Source: PALSA-612 sp963776375
GTDB taxonomy: Bacteria; Actinomycetota; Thermoleophilia; Gaiellales; Gaiellaceae
Reading direction: 5' to 3'
Assembly (NCBI GenBank): GCA_963776375.1
Contig: CAVZMF010000005.1
Coordinates: 124,001-188,000, forward strand
DNA: 64,000 bases
This document shows positions 8,074 to 16,403 of this stretch, in pieces. The first letter of the stretch is position 1. Each line of letters opens with the position of its first letter. The notes below the pieces were generated by a model that was not told the DNA's origin, ran no database searches, and saw only the letters and a program-made list of their open reading frames with translations. The translations under genes were made by a program, and so were the position numbers.

Positions 8074-8676
8074 GACTTCGCGGGCTTCTCGGTCGATCCG
8101 GAGCTGCTCCTGCGCCGGGGGCAGATCGAGGCCGACCGCGAGACCTTCGGCGCGTCGCCGGAGCCGCCCCCGACGGTCGACCCCGAGGCGTTCAAGGCGG
8201 CGATGCGCGTGCTCGCCGCGGGCGTGGTCATGGTCACGGCCGAGCAGCGCGGCGAGATCTTCGGCCTCACAGTCAGCGCCTGCTGCTCGATCTCGGTCTC
8301 GCCGCCGCAGGTGCTGATCTCGCTCGCGGAGACAGCCAGCTGCCTTCCGGCGATCCTCGAGACGCGCCGCTTCGGCCTCTCGATCCTGCGCGCGGAGCAG
8401 AGGCCGCTCGCCGAGCTCGGCGCCGTCCCCGGCGGGCCGAAGAAGGTGCAGGCGTTCTCGGAGAGCGCCGACGGCCGCGTCGTGATCGCCGGCGCGCTCG
8501 CCCATCTCGAGTGCAGCGTCGCGCAGGATTTCCGGGCCTCGGACCACGTGCTGATCATCGGCACGGTCGAGCACGCGATCAGCGCACCCGAGGGAGAGCT
8601 GGACGAGCCCGGCCCGCTGCTCTACTTCAACCGGACGTTCTACTCGCTCGGCGAACCCGTCGACGACGACGGCTAG
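8068..8676 (+). CDS. Flavin reductase-like FMN-binding protein
   Basis: 202 residues of the flavin reductase (HpaC/NTA-type) family, which bind FMN and reduce it with NAD(P)H, often for a partner mono-oxygenase. Seen: AFKAAMRVLAAGVVMVTAEQ near residue 45, then GLTVSACCSISVSPPQVLIS (the usual FMN phosphate region has a similar T-S-x-S-S-pattern), RRFGLSILRAEQRPLAEL, and the closing GPLLYFNRTFYSLG. The first 40 residues are a family-specific extension. The start chosen follows homology, though its ATG is in a hairpin. The stop shares the bases CTAG with the stop of the convergent gene. No mono-oxygenase gene is adjacent. Confidence 0.82.
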   Translation: MSDFAGFSVDPELLLRRGQIEADRETFGASPEPPPTVDPEAFKAAMRVLAAGVVMVTAEQRGEIFGLTVSACCSISVSPPQVLISLAETASCLPAILETRRFGLSILRAEQRPLAELGAVPGGPKKVQAFSESADGRVVIAGALAHLECSVAQDFRASDHVLIIGTVEHAISAPEGELDEPGPLLYFNRTFYSLGEPVDDDG

Positions 8677-9749
8677 CTCTCCTGCTGCTGCTTGCGCGCG
8701 TCGAACGCGATCGTCGTCCCGTCCGGCGACCAGGCCAGGTGACCGATGTCGGCGTCCGGGAGGGTCGCGACCGTCCTCTGACCACGGCCGTCCGGGTGAA
8801 CGGCGACGATCCGGCCGTCGTGGTCGGCGACGGCGATCCAGTTCCCGTCGGACGACCAGGCGGGCGTTCCGGGTACGACCTCCCCGGTCAGCCGGCGTAG
8901 GCCGTCTCCGTCCGGACGGACGATGGAGAGATGCACGCGCGACTCGCCCGGACGGCTGCCGGTGAAGGCGATCAGCTTCCCGTCCGGCGACCAGGACGCG
9001 CCGCCCACCGATGCCAGCCGGACGACGAGCCGGGAGAGATCGCCGTTCCGGGGAACGAGCCGAATCGCGGCGGAGCCGCCGGCCCTCGGTTCAGCCGCGT
9101 AGAGGACCCGGCGGCCGTCGGGCGACCAGCTGGGGTCGAACTCGAGCCCGCGCGCGACGGTGAGGCGCCGCTGCGAGCCCGCAGGCGTGACGACCGCCAG
9201 GTCGAGATCGGCCGACGACTTGACGCCTCCGCGTCCGATGAGCGACGGGCCCTGGAGGCAGAACGCCAGCAGCTTGCCGTCGGGCGACCAGACAGGCCCG
9301 CGCTGGGAGTCGCCCGTGCCCCAGGGCGTCGTCGCCAGCGTCCTCGGCTTCGAGCCCGTCGAGGCGACCACGCCGACGGTCGCAAAGCCCTCGGGCGAGC
9401 TCAGCCCGGTGAACGCGATCCGGCGTCCGTCGGGCGCCCAGGCGGGCGGATCGGGGCCGAGGAGCGTGGCGAAGACGATCCGCTTCGTCGAGCTCTTCGC
9501 CCGGTCGACGACGCTGATGTGCGTCCCCTGGACGTAGGCGAGCCGCTTGCCGTCCGGCGACCACGACGGCGAGTGCGCCGGGAGGTCGTCGCTCGTCAGC
9601 TGACGGACCGCTCCGCCTGCGGCAGGCACGACGTAGACCTGCTCCCCCGCCGCCACCAGTCCGGACCGGCCGAGGCCCGAGGCCGCGGCGGCGAGCGACG
9701 CGGCTGCCAGGGCAATGCAGCACACGACCACGCGGGTCATCCCGGACAT
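8673..9749 (-). CDS. Exported PD40/TolB-type beta-propeller protein
   Basis: 358 residues. An N-terminal signal peptide (VVVCCIALAAASLAAAASG) is followed by seven to eight copies of the PD40 motif: HSPSWSPDGKRLAY, PAWAPDGRRIAFTG, PVWSPDGKLLAF, PSWSPDGRRVLYAA, ASWSPDGKLIAFTG, PAWSSDGNWIAV, LAWSPDGTTIAF. Such propellers act as protein-binding platforms (TolB-like) outside the membrane; no enzymatic domain is present. It stands alone, converging on the flavin reductase and diverging from the UXS gene. A second ATG three codons in (9740) is an alternative start. Confidence 0.85.
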   Translation of the reverse strand: MSGMTRVVVCCIALAAASLAAAASGLGRSGLVAAGEQVYVVPAAGGAVRQLTSDDLPAHSPSWSPDGKRLAYVQGTHISVVDRAKSSTKRIVFATLLGPDPPAWAPDGRRIAFTGLSSPEGFATVGVVASTGSKPRTLATTPWGTGDSQRGPVWSPDGKLLAFCLQGPSLIGRGGVKSSADLDLAVVTPAGSQRRLTVARGLEFDPSWSPDGRRVLYAAEPRAGGSAAIRLVPRNGDLSRLVVRLASVGGASWSPDGKLIAFTGSRPGESRVHLSIVRPDGDGLRRLTGEVVPGTPAWSSDGNWIAVADHDGRIVAVHPDGRGQRTVATLPDADIGHLAWSPDGTTIAFDARKQQQES

Positions 9750-9835
9750 TGTGGCGCACGCATGCCGTTAAAGGTCAGTAAATATGCGGGTCCCGTGGCA
9801 GCTCCGAGCTGTGCCCCGGCTAGCATGGCCGGCTA

Positions 9836-10780
9836 ATGGCCACGGCCGTCGTCACCGGCGGAGCGGGATTTCTGGGCTCCAATCTCTGCGACTACCTGCT
9901 CGCCAGGGGCGACCGCGTCATCTGCGTCGACAACCTGGAGACGAGCACCCTCCGGAACATCGAGCACATCCGCTCCGATGATTTCGTCTTTGTCCACCAC
10001 GACGTGGTCGACCGCCTCGAGATCGAGGAGGCCGTCGACGTCGTCTACCACCTCGCCGCGCTCGCCAGCCCCATCGACTACCTGCGCCAGCCGCTGCACT
10101 CGCTGAAGGTCGGGTCGTACGGGACGCACAACGCGCTCGGCCTCGCGAAGCACAAGCGCGCCCGCTTCCTGCTCGCGTCGACGAGCGAGGTCTACGGCGA
10201 TCCCCTCGTCCACCCGCAGCCGGAGAGCTACTGGGGCAACGTGAACCCGATCGGCCCGCGCGGTGTCTACGACGAGGCGAAGCGCTACGCGGAGGCGCTG
10301 ACGATGGCCTACCACGGCCAGCAGGGCGTCGACACCGCGATCGTGCGCATCTTCAACACGTACGGCCCGCGCATGCGCCCGCACGACGGCCGCGCGATCC
10401 CGACGTTCGTCCGCCAGGCCCTCGCCGGCGACCCGATCACCGTCTTCGGCGATGGATCGCAGACGCGGAGCTTCTGCTACGTCGACGATCTCGTCCGCGG
10501 CTTGCACCTGCTGGCGACGAGCGAGGAGCACCTGCCGGTCAACATCGGCAACCCCGGCGAGTTCACGCTGCTCGAGCTGGCGCAGCTCGTCCTGCGCATC
10601 ACAGGCTCGTCGAGCGAGATCGTGTTCGAGGCGCTGCCGGTGGACGATCCCAAGGTGCGCCAGCCTGACATCACGCGCGCGCAGCAGGTGCTCGGCTGGG
10701 AGCCGGAGGTGTCGCTCGAGGAAGGGCTCCGGCGGCTGATCGATTCGATTCGGGCCAGGGCGGAAATCCTCGGTGCGTAG
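9836..10780 (+). CDS. UDP-glucuronate decarboxylase (UDP-xylose synthase-like)
   Basis: 314-residue short-chain dehydrogenase that most resembles UXS, which converts UDP-glucuronate to UDP-xylose. Seen: VVTGGAGFLGSNLCDYLL (NAD binding), STSEVYGDPLVHPQPESYWG and NPIGPRGVYDEAKRYAE, the latter with the Tyr-x3-Lys pair. The run GDP-HPQ-YWG-VNPIGPR is characteristic of UXS rather than of 4-epimerases. Likely a soluble enzyme supplying a pentose to the adjoining glycan locus. The downstream glycosidase overlaps its end by 8 bases. No ribosome site is visible; a dTDP-sugar dehydratase role is the main alternative. Confidence 0.85.
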   Translation: MATAVVTGGAGFLGSNLCDYLLARGDRVICVDNLETSTLRNIEHIRSDDFVFVHHDVVDRLEIEEAVDVVYHLAALASPIDYLRQPLHSLKVGSYGTHNALGLAKHKRARFLLASTSEVYGDPLVHPQPESYWGNVNPIGPRGVYDEAKRYAEALTMAYHGQQGVDTAIVRIFNTYGPRMRPHDGRAIPTFVRQALAGDPITVFGDGSQTRSFCYVDDLVRGLHLLATSEEHLPVNIGNPGEFTLLELAQLVLRITGSSSEIVFEALPVDDPKVRQPDITRAQQVLGWEPEVSLEEGLRRLIDSIRARAEILGA

Positions 10781-11906
10781 CGCGGCAGCCGCGTTCGCGG
10801 CGGCGGTCGCGGCGCTCGCCGTCGCTTTGTCCAGCCTGACTGCGTCGGCCGCGTCGTCACACCTGTCGATCGGCATCTACGACGAGGGCGTCACGCTCTA
10901 CGGCAAGCCGTCCTCGGTCTTCCCCGTCTTCAAGTCGTTGCACGCGCGGGTGATCAGGCTCAACCTGCACTGGTTCCTGGTCGCCAAGCGCCGCCCGATC
11001 AACTCCCTCGATCCGAACGACCCGGCGTACGACTGGAGCCTCTACGACCGCACCGTGCAGTCCGCGGCCAGATACGGCGAGCAAATCCTGTTCTCGGTCA
11101 TCGACACCCCCGGCTGGGCGAACGGCGGCGCGGGCAAGAACCACGCGCCGACGAACACGAGCGACCTCCGGAGCTTCGCGCTCGCCGCGGCCACGCGCTA
11201 CAGCGGCACGTGGACGGGCACGGACGGCCGGCGGCTCCCGGCCGTGCATCTCTGGGCCGCGTGGAACGAGCCGAACAACCCCGTGTTCCTGCAGCCGCAG
11301 TACCGGTACGTCCGCGGGAAGTGGGTGATCCAGAGCGCGATCGACTACGCCAAGATCTGCGAGGCCGTCTACGCCGGCGTCCACGGCGCGCGCGTGAGCG
11401 CCGACAAGGTCGCCTGCGGGCTCACGGCGCCGCGCGGCAACAACAATCCCGGCGAGCCGCGGGCCTCCGTCGCGCCCATGACGTTCCTCAAGGCCGTACA
11501 CGCCGCCGGGCTCAAGCGCTTCGACGCCTGGGCGCACCACCCGTACTACGTGAGCCCGTCCGAGACGCCGAGCACCAAGCCAAACTCGCCGAAGGCGATC
11601 ACGCTCGGGAACATCCAGACGCTGATCGACCAGGTGACGCGCTACTACGGCAAGAAGCCGATCTGGATCACGGAGTACGGCTACCAGACCAACCCGCCCG
11701 ACGCGTTCTTCGGCGTCTCCTGGGCAAAGCAGGCGGCGTACCTGACGCAGGCCTTCGCGATCGCCCGCAAGAACCCGCGTATCCAGCTCATGCTCTGGTT
11801 CCTGCTCCACGACGAGCCCAACCTCGCCGGCTGGCAGTCGGGCCTCGAGACGACGACGGGCAAGAAGAAGGCGTCGTTCGCGGCGTTCCAGCGGTTACCG
11901 CACTGA
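10773..11906 (+). CDS. Secreted TIM-barrel glycoside hydrolase (clan GH-A, GH39/GH5-like)
   Basis: 377 residues from GTG, with a signal peptide (AAAFAAAVAALAVALSSLTA then ASA). The barrel begins SIGIYDEGVTLYG. The acid/base glutamate is probably in LWAAWNEPNNP (Asn-Glu-Pro) and the nucleophile in KPIWITEYGYQT, as in clan A retaining enzymes. FDAWAHHPYYVSPSETP is also typical. It would act outside the cell on a polysaccharide, plausibly trimming or recycling the glycan made by this locus. It overlaps the UXS gene, so the two are coupled. Substrate not predictable. Confidence 0.8.
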   Translation: MRSAAAAFAAAVAALAVALSSLTASAASSHLSIGIYDEGVTLYGKPSSVFPVFKSLHARVIRLNLHWFLVAKRRPINSLDPNDPAYDWSLYDRTVQSAARYGEQILFSVIDTPGWANGGAGKNHAPTNTSDLRSFALAAATRYSGTWTGTDGRRLPAVHLWAAWNEPNNPVFLQPQYRYVRGKWVIQSAIDYAKICEAVYAGVHGARVSADKVACGLTAPRGNNNPGEPRASVAPMTFLKAVHAAGLKRFDAWAHHPYYVSPSETPSTKPNSPKAITLGNIQTLIDQVTRYYGKKPIWITEYGYQTNPPDAFFGVSWAKQAAYLTQAFAIARKNPRIQLMLWFLLHDEPNLAGWQSGLETTTGKKKASFAAFQRLPH

Positions 11907-11940
11907 ACTAGCCCGGCTTGCGCCAATCCGGCGCTGCGTC

Positions 11941-11970
11941 TCTGGGGGAAACCCCCAGACCCCTGGTCTG
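11941..11970. terminator. Two overlapping hairpins between convergent genes
   Basis: TCTGGGGG and CCCCCAGA pair around an AAA loop (11941-11959); CAGACC and GGTCTG pair around CCT (11956-11970) and compete with it. Placed between the glycosidase stop and the stop of the opposing glycosyltransferase, they probably end transcription from both sides, although no U-tract follows. Confidence 0.6.
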
Positions 11971-11995
11971 ACAGAGCCGCCGTGAGCCGCGCCCG

Positions 11996-13216
11996 TCATG
12001 CCGGTCGCGGCGGCGGCGGCGGCGGCGGTTTGCTCTGCTCGCCCGCGAGAAGGCGGCGGTACACGGCGTCCATGTCGTCGAGCAGGCGCTCGACGGCGTA
12101 GCGCTCGCGGACCGAGGCGCTGCCCGCCTCGCCCATGCGGCGGCGAAGGTCGGAGTCGGCGGCCAGGATGGCGAGGCGCTCGGCCATCGCGTCCACGTCG
12201 CCGGGCTTGACGAGGAAGCCGTCGACGCCGTCGCGGACGACGTCGGGAACGCCGCCGACCCGGGTCGCGACCACCGGCCGGCCGCCGGCGAGCGCCTCGA
12301 TCGCGCTCACGGGCGTGCCCTCGTTCGCCGAGGGCAGGATGAGCGCGTCGAAGGCCGCGTAGTAGGGCGCCACCTCGTCCTGGTAGCCGAGGAAGAGGCT
12401 CGAGCGGACGATGCCGAGCTCGCGTGCGCGCCGCTCGACGGCCTCGCGGTCGGGCCCGTCGCCGACCATGCACAGGACGGCGTCGACGCCCCGGTCGCGC
12501 AGGCGGCGCACGGCGAGCAGGACGTCGTCGGTGCGCTTGACGCCGGTCATCCGGCCGATCCATCCGACGACGAAGCGGTCCGGCGCGATGCCGAGCAGCC
12601 GGCGCGTCTCCAGCCCCTGACCGGCACCGTCGAGCGAGCCGACCCGTTCCCGAAGTTCGATGCCGAGCCGGACGACGGTGAACTTCTCCGCGGGCGCGAC
12701 CCCCAGCGCCACGAGGTCGTCGCGTACCTCGGGGCTGACCGCGACGAGCGCGGTCGTCCGCCTGGCCAGCAAGTGCTCGAGCAGCCGGAAGAAGGTCGAC
12801 CGCACCGGCCCGAAGTAGCCCCGCAGGACGTGGCCGTGGAAGGTGTGCACGACGATCGGCGGGCCCGCGTCGCCGGCGAGGATCGCCGCGAGCCGGCCGA
12901 TCGTGCCCGCCTTCGCAGTGTGCGTGTGCAGGATCTGCGGCCGGAGTTCGCGGATCAGGCCGGCGACGTGGTAGACGGCGCGCAGGTCGCGGAGCGGCGA
13001 GATCTCCCGGTGCAGATCGGGCACGGTCACGATCGGCACCCCGAGGCGGCCGGCGACGCCCGCCATCGACTCCTCGCCGGCCGCGAGGCTGCCGGCCACG
13101 AGCGTCGTGTCGTAGCCGCGATCCTTCAAGCCCGCCGATAGGTAGGCGACGTGCAGCGCCGGCCCGCCCATGTTCAGGCGCGCGATCACTCGCAGGACGC
13201 GTACCGGTTCAGCCAA
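11996..13216 (-). CDS. GT4 glycosyltransferase with poly-proline tail
   Basis: 406 residues, GT-B fold. N-terminal domain: RVLRVIARLNMGGPALHVAY, ILHTHTAKAGTIGRLAAI, HTFHGHVLRGYF. C-terminal domain: VVGWIGRMTGVKRTDDVLLA, LPSANEGTPVSAIEALAGGR (the E-x7-E type sugar-nucleotide motif) and VATRVGGVPDVVRDGVDGFL. The last residues are seven consecutive prolines then RPA, encoded by a GGC-repeat tract at about 12000-12030. TTG start, overlapping the epimerase gene by 8 bases. Probably adds a sugar to the lipid-linked repeat unit; donor and acceptor unknown. Confidence 0.88.
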   Translation of the reverse strand: MAEPVRVLRVIARLNMGGPALHVAYLSAGLKDRGYDTTLVAGSLAAGEESMAGVAGRLGVPIVTVPDLHREISPLRDLRAVYHVAGLIRELRPQILHTHTAKAGTIGRLAAILAGDAGPPIVVHTFHGHVLRGYFGPVRSTFFRLLEHLLARRTTALVAVSPEVRDDLVALGVAPAEKFTVVRLGIELRERVGSLDGAGQGLETRRLLGIAPDRFVVGWIGRMTGVKRTDDVLLAVRRLRDRGVDAVLCMVGDGPDREAVERRARELGIVRSSLFLGYQDEVAPYYAAFDALILPSANEGTPVSAIEALAGGRPVVATRVGGVPDVVRDGVDGFLVKPGDVDAMAERLAILAADSDLRRRMGEAGSASVRERYAVERLLDDMDAVYRRLLAGEQSKPPPPPPPRPA

Positions 13217-14135
13217 GAAGCTCGTCCGCCGTCAGCCGGAGCCCGTCCTCGAACCCGATCTGCGGCTCCCAGCCCAGGATCTCCCGCGCGGCAGTGACGT
13301 CGGCGAAGGAGTCGCGGATGTCGCCGGGCCGCGGGTCAGCGTAGATCTTCTCGGCGTCCTTTCCGAGCAGGCGCCCGATCGTGTCGATCAGCTCGGTCAC
13401 GCTGTGCGGCGCCCCGGCGGCGATGTTGAAGATGCGGCCGTTCGCGCCCTCGGCGTCGGCCGCGCGCATGTTCGCGTCGACGACGTTCGCGACGTAGGTG
13501 AAGTCGCGGGCCTGGCCGCCGTCGCCGAAGATCGTCACCGGCCGCTGCTCCGCGATCGCGGTGATGAAGAGCGGCACCGCCGCCGCGTACTCGGAGCGCG
13601 GGTTCTGCCTGGGGCCGAAGACGTTGAAGTAGCGCAGGACGACGGTCTCGAAGGTGTGGTAGACGCGGCTGAACGAGACGCAGTAGCGCTCGGCCGCGAG
13701 CTTGGCCACCCCGTAGGGCGAGATGGGGTCGACAGGCCCCGACTCGCGCGCCGGCAGCTCTGCCGAGCTCCCGTAGACCGACGACGAGGACGCAAAGACG
13801 ACCCGGCGGACGCCCTCGTCGCGCGCGGCGAGGAGCACGTTCAGCGTGCCCTCGACGTTCACCGCGCCCGTGGTCAGCGGATCCTGGACGGAGCGGGGGA
13901 CCGAGCCGAGCGCGCCGAGGTGGTGCACGACCTCGACGCCGCGCACGGCGTTGTGCACCCGCTCGTAGCTCCGCAGCTCGCCCTCGACGATGTCGACGTC
14001 GAGCCCGTCGAGGTTGGCACGGTTGCCGGTCGAGAAGTTGTCGAGGACGCGGACGTCGTCGCCGCGCTCGAGCAGCGCCCGCACGAGGTTCGCGCCGACG
14101 AACCCGCCGCCGCCCGTGACGAGGACGACACTCAC
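13209..14135 (-). CDS. NAD-dependent nucleotide-sugar epimerase (UDP-glucose/GlcNAc 4-epimerase-like)
   Basis: 308 residues. Seen: VVLVTGGGGFVGANLVRALL (NAD binding), HHLGALGSVPRSVQDPLTT, ASSSSVYGSSAELPARESGP and ISPYGVAKLAAERY with Tyr-x3-Lys. VFGPRQNPRSEYAAAVPLFI resembles WbpP/GalE-type C4 epimerases of surface-glycan loci. It would give a galacto-configured donor for the locus. GTG start; the glycosyltransferase follows with an 8-base overlap. Confidence 0.85.
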   Translation of the reverse strand: MSVVLVTGGGGFVGANLVRALLERGDDVRVLDNFSTGNRANLDGLDVDIVEGELRSYERVHNAVRGVEVVHHLGALGSVPRSVQDPLTTGAVNVEGTLNVLLAARDEGVRRVVFASSSSVYGSSAELPARESGPVDPISPYGVAKLAAERYCVSFSRVYHTFETVVLRYFNVFGPRQNPRSEYAAAVPLFITAIAEQRPVTIFGDGGQARDFTYVANVVDANMRAADAEGANGRIFNIAAGAPHSVTELIDTIGRLLGKDAEKIYADPRPGDIRDSFADVTAAREILGWEPQIGFEDGLRLTADELLG

Positions 14136-14199
14136 GGTGTTCGCTCCTGCGGCACCGCGGCCAAGCCGCGATGCCTTGCAAGGGGGAACCAGCTCACGC

Positions 14200-14940
14200 T
14201 CACGAGGCCCTTTCGGCGACCACGTGGTAGTTGAGGAAGATCGACCCCGGCCTCGTCTCCTGCAACGAGGGGATGCGGCGGTCGAGCGTGGCGCCGCTCG
14301 AGTTCAGCAGCCAGACGAGCCCCTTCGCGGCCGGCGTCAGGTGCATGCGCCGGAAGAGCAGGTCGACGTAGATACCGCTCATCGCCGCGAGGCAGGTCGC
14401 GGTCCCGCCCGCGGGATGGACCTCGACCGAGCGCCAGGCGGCGTTCCGGAGGAAGAGCAGCTCGAGACCGCTGTGCGTCCAGCGCCAGTGGTCCTCGGGC
14501 GCCGGATGGTAGACCTGGACGCCGTGCGTCGAGGCGAGCACGCGCCCGCCGGGCGCCGTCACGCGGTAGAGCTCGGTCACGGCCTGGTCGGGATCGCCGG
14601 TGTGCTCGAGCACCTGCGTGCAGAGCACGACCTCGAACGACTCGTCCTCGACCGGCAGGTCCTCGACGGGCGCGTACAGGTCGGCCAGCGGGTTCTCGAT
14701 GTCGATGTCGGTGCCCACGAACACATCGGCGTTCGGCGCGAAGTAGGGGAGGTACGGCTTCTTGCCGCAGCCGACGTCGATCACGCGGAAGCGGCCGAAG
14801 TCGTCCGCGGCGCGCTGCGCCTCCGCTTCCAGCCAGCGCGCGAGGTGGTAGCGCGTCGGGTAGGTGACCGAGCTCTTCTTCGGCTTCCGGATCAGCTGGC
14901 CGGGCCAGCTGTCGGTCTGCGGAACCTGCTCACCGAGCAC
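14200..14940 (-). CDS. SAM-dependent methyltransferase (Methyltransf_11 type)
   Basis: 246 residues. SAM-binding motif I is RVIDVGCGKKPYLPYF, followed by the acidic GTDIDIENPLADLYA and VVLCTQVLEHTGDPDQAV, then PGGRVLASTHGV. Embedded in the glycan cluster (overlapping the polymerase gene by 11 bases), it may methylate a sugar or cap a chain. Acceptor unknown. A 64-base gap with a small GCGGC-CAA-GCCGC hairpin separates it from the epimerase gene. Confidence 0.82.
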   Translation of the reverse strand: MLGEQVPQTDSWPGQLIRKPKKSSVTYPTRYHLARWLEAEAQRAADDFGRFRVIDVGCGKKPYLPYFAPNADVFVGTDIDIENPLADLYAPVEDLPVEDESFEVVLCTQVLEHTGDPDQAVTELYRVTAPGGRVLASTHGVQVYHPAPEDHWRWTHSGLELLFLRNAAWRSVEVHPAGGTATCLAAMSGIYVDLLFRRMHLTPAAKGLVWLLNSSGATLDRRIPSLQETRPGSIFLNYHVVAERAS

Positions 14941-16318
14941 GGACGAGCTCCTTCCCTCCCGCGGCGAGGACGCAGAAGCCGAGGGTAAGCCAGAGGAGCG
15001 CGTCGGTGGGAATGCCTGCGACGAGCCCGAGCGCGCTCAGCACGCCCATGACGAGCACGAGCCAGACGAGCGCGACGAGGGCCGCGACGGCTACCGCGGG
15101 CGGCCCCCGGAGCGCGGGCCGGACGAGGATGATCACCGCGCTCACGAGCAGGGAGAGGAAGGCGAGCAACCCGACCACGCCCAGGTCGGACATGGCCTGG
15201 ACATACGCGTTCTGGACGCCCCACGGATGCTCGGGCGACGGGAAGGCGAGCTCCGGCGTACCCGGGAACTCGCGATGGGCGGCGGGCAGGAACGGGCCGT
15301 AGACCCGCTGCTCGGTGCTCGCCTGCCAGCCGGCGCCGCCGATCGGGTTGTCCTCGAAGATCCGCCACCCGATGTAGACGAGCAGCGTCCGCTGGACGTA
15401 GCTCTGGACGCCGTTTTGCTCGTCCTTGGCGCGGCCGATGCCGACGAAGCGCAGGAACTGGTTGATCTCCCCGGCGCGCATGACGAACACGCCGCCGAGC
15501 ACGACGCCCGTGATCGCGGCGATGGCCAGGGCCCGGCGCCGGTCGAGCCAGCCGCGCAGGCGCGCCGCGACCGCCAGCAGCGCCACGCCGATCCCGAGCC
15601 CGATCGCGCCGGCGCTCGAGCCGGACACGATCAGCCCCAGACCCCCGGAGACGACGGCGATGCCGAGCAGTGCGGGGCGCGGGCGCCACACCGGCCGCAG
15701 CGCGAGGCCGACGAGGCCGACGGCGAGCACGGCCCCCGACAGCGACGCGAAGTCGTGGTGGCCGAGGAACGACGGCTGTCGCCGGCCCGCAGTCCACGCC
15801 TCGAGGATGTCGGCGCCGAAGATCTGCGCGATCCCGGCCGTCGTCGCCACGACCGACCAGGCGACGAGCGTGCCGACGACGATCTCGGCGTCGCGCCGCG
15901 TGCGCACGAGCAGCGGCACGGCCAGCGCCAGCAACCCGTATTCGGCGAACTTCGCCGCCGTGACCGCATGCGTCGCCGCGTCGTAGCCCGAGGCCCAGAG
16001 CTTCGGGTAGACGCTGCCCGCGGTCACGTCCAGGAGGAAGATCCCGCCGGCGATCCAGATCGGCCACCCGGCGCGGAGCGGTGCGAAGCCGCGGCGCAGG
16101 CCGCTGACCAGCGCCGCGACGCCCACGGCCAGCAGCACGAGGTCGGAGAGCACGACGTGCTCGTTCGCTCCCCCCGTGTGCACCGTGAAGCCGGGCTGGT
16201 AGTCGACGTGCAGGAAAAGGATCGGGAGCGCCGCCGCCAGCACCACCGAGGCGGGCAGCGACACGCTCAGGGACCGCCCTGGCGCCCGAGCACGGACCTG
16301 GTGTGGTCGGACCGCCAC
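14930..16318 (-). CDS. O-antigen polymerase/ligase-like integral membrane protein (Wzy-like)
   Basis: 462 residues with about 10-12 hydrophobic segments, for example VVLAAALPILFLHV, LVLLAVGVAALVSGL and AVLAVGLVGLALRP. A long extracytoplasmic loop before the last third contains RIFEDNPIGGAGWQASTEQ, the family's N-P-x-G-x-G region, and HPWGVQNAYVQAMSDLGVVG. These are hallmarks of O-antigen ligase/polymerase (PF04932). It should join flipped repeat units in the periplasm-equivalent space. The flippase gene is divergent, 85 bases away. Confidence 0.82.
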   Translation of the reverse strand: MAVRPHQVRARAPGRSLSVSLPASVVLAAALPILFLHVDYQPGFTVHTGGANEHVVLSDLVLLAVGVAALVSGLRRGFAPLRAGWPIWIAGGIFLLDVTAGSVYPKLWASGYDAATHAVTAAKFAEYGLLALAVPLLVRTRRDAEIVVGTLVAWSVVATTAGIAQIFGADILEAWTAGRRQPSFLGHHDFASLSGAVLAVGLVGLALRPVWRPRPALLGIAVVSGGLGLIVSGSSAGAIGLGIGVALLAVAARLRGWLDRRRALAIAAITGVVLGGVFVMRAGEINQFLRFVGIGRAKDEQNGVQSYVQRTLLVYIGWRIFEDNPIGGAGWQASTEQRVYGPFLPAAHREFPGTPELAFPSPEHPWGVQNAYVQAMSDLGVVGLLAFLSLLVSAVIILVRPALRGPPAVAVAALVALVWLVLVMGVLSALGLVAGIPTDALLWLTLGFCVLAAGGKELVRAR

Positions 16319-16328
16319 GGGCGGCCAC

Positions 16329-16334
16329 TATACT
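16329..16334 (+). promoter_or_regulatory. Possible -10 box (TATACT) for the flippase operon
   Basis: TATACT is about 70 bases before GTG 16404, in the gap between the divergent polymerase and flippase genes. No clear -35 box. The same hexamer recurs at other likely promoters in this window (4746 minus, 35667). Confidence 0.35.
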
Positions 16335-16403
16335 GCGCGGCCCGAAACGGTCGGCCCGGGTGAATCCGCGTGCGCGCCTGAGGCTTCGGCAGACTGGCTC
16401 GAG

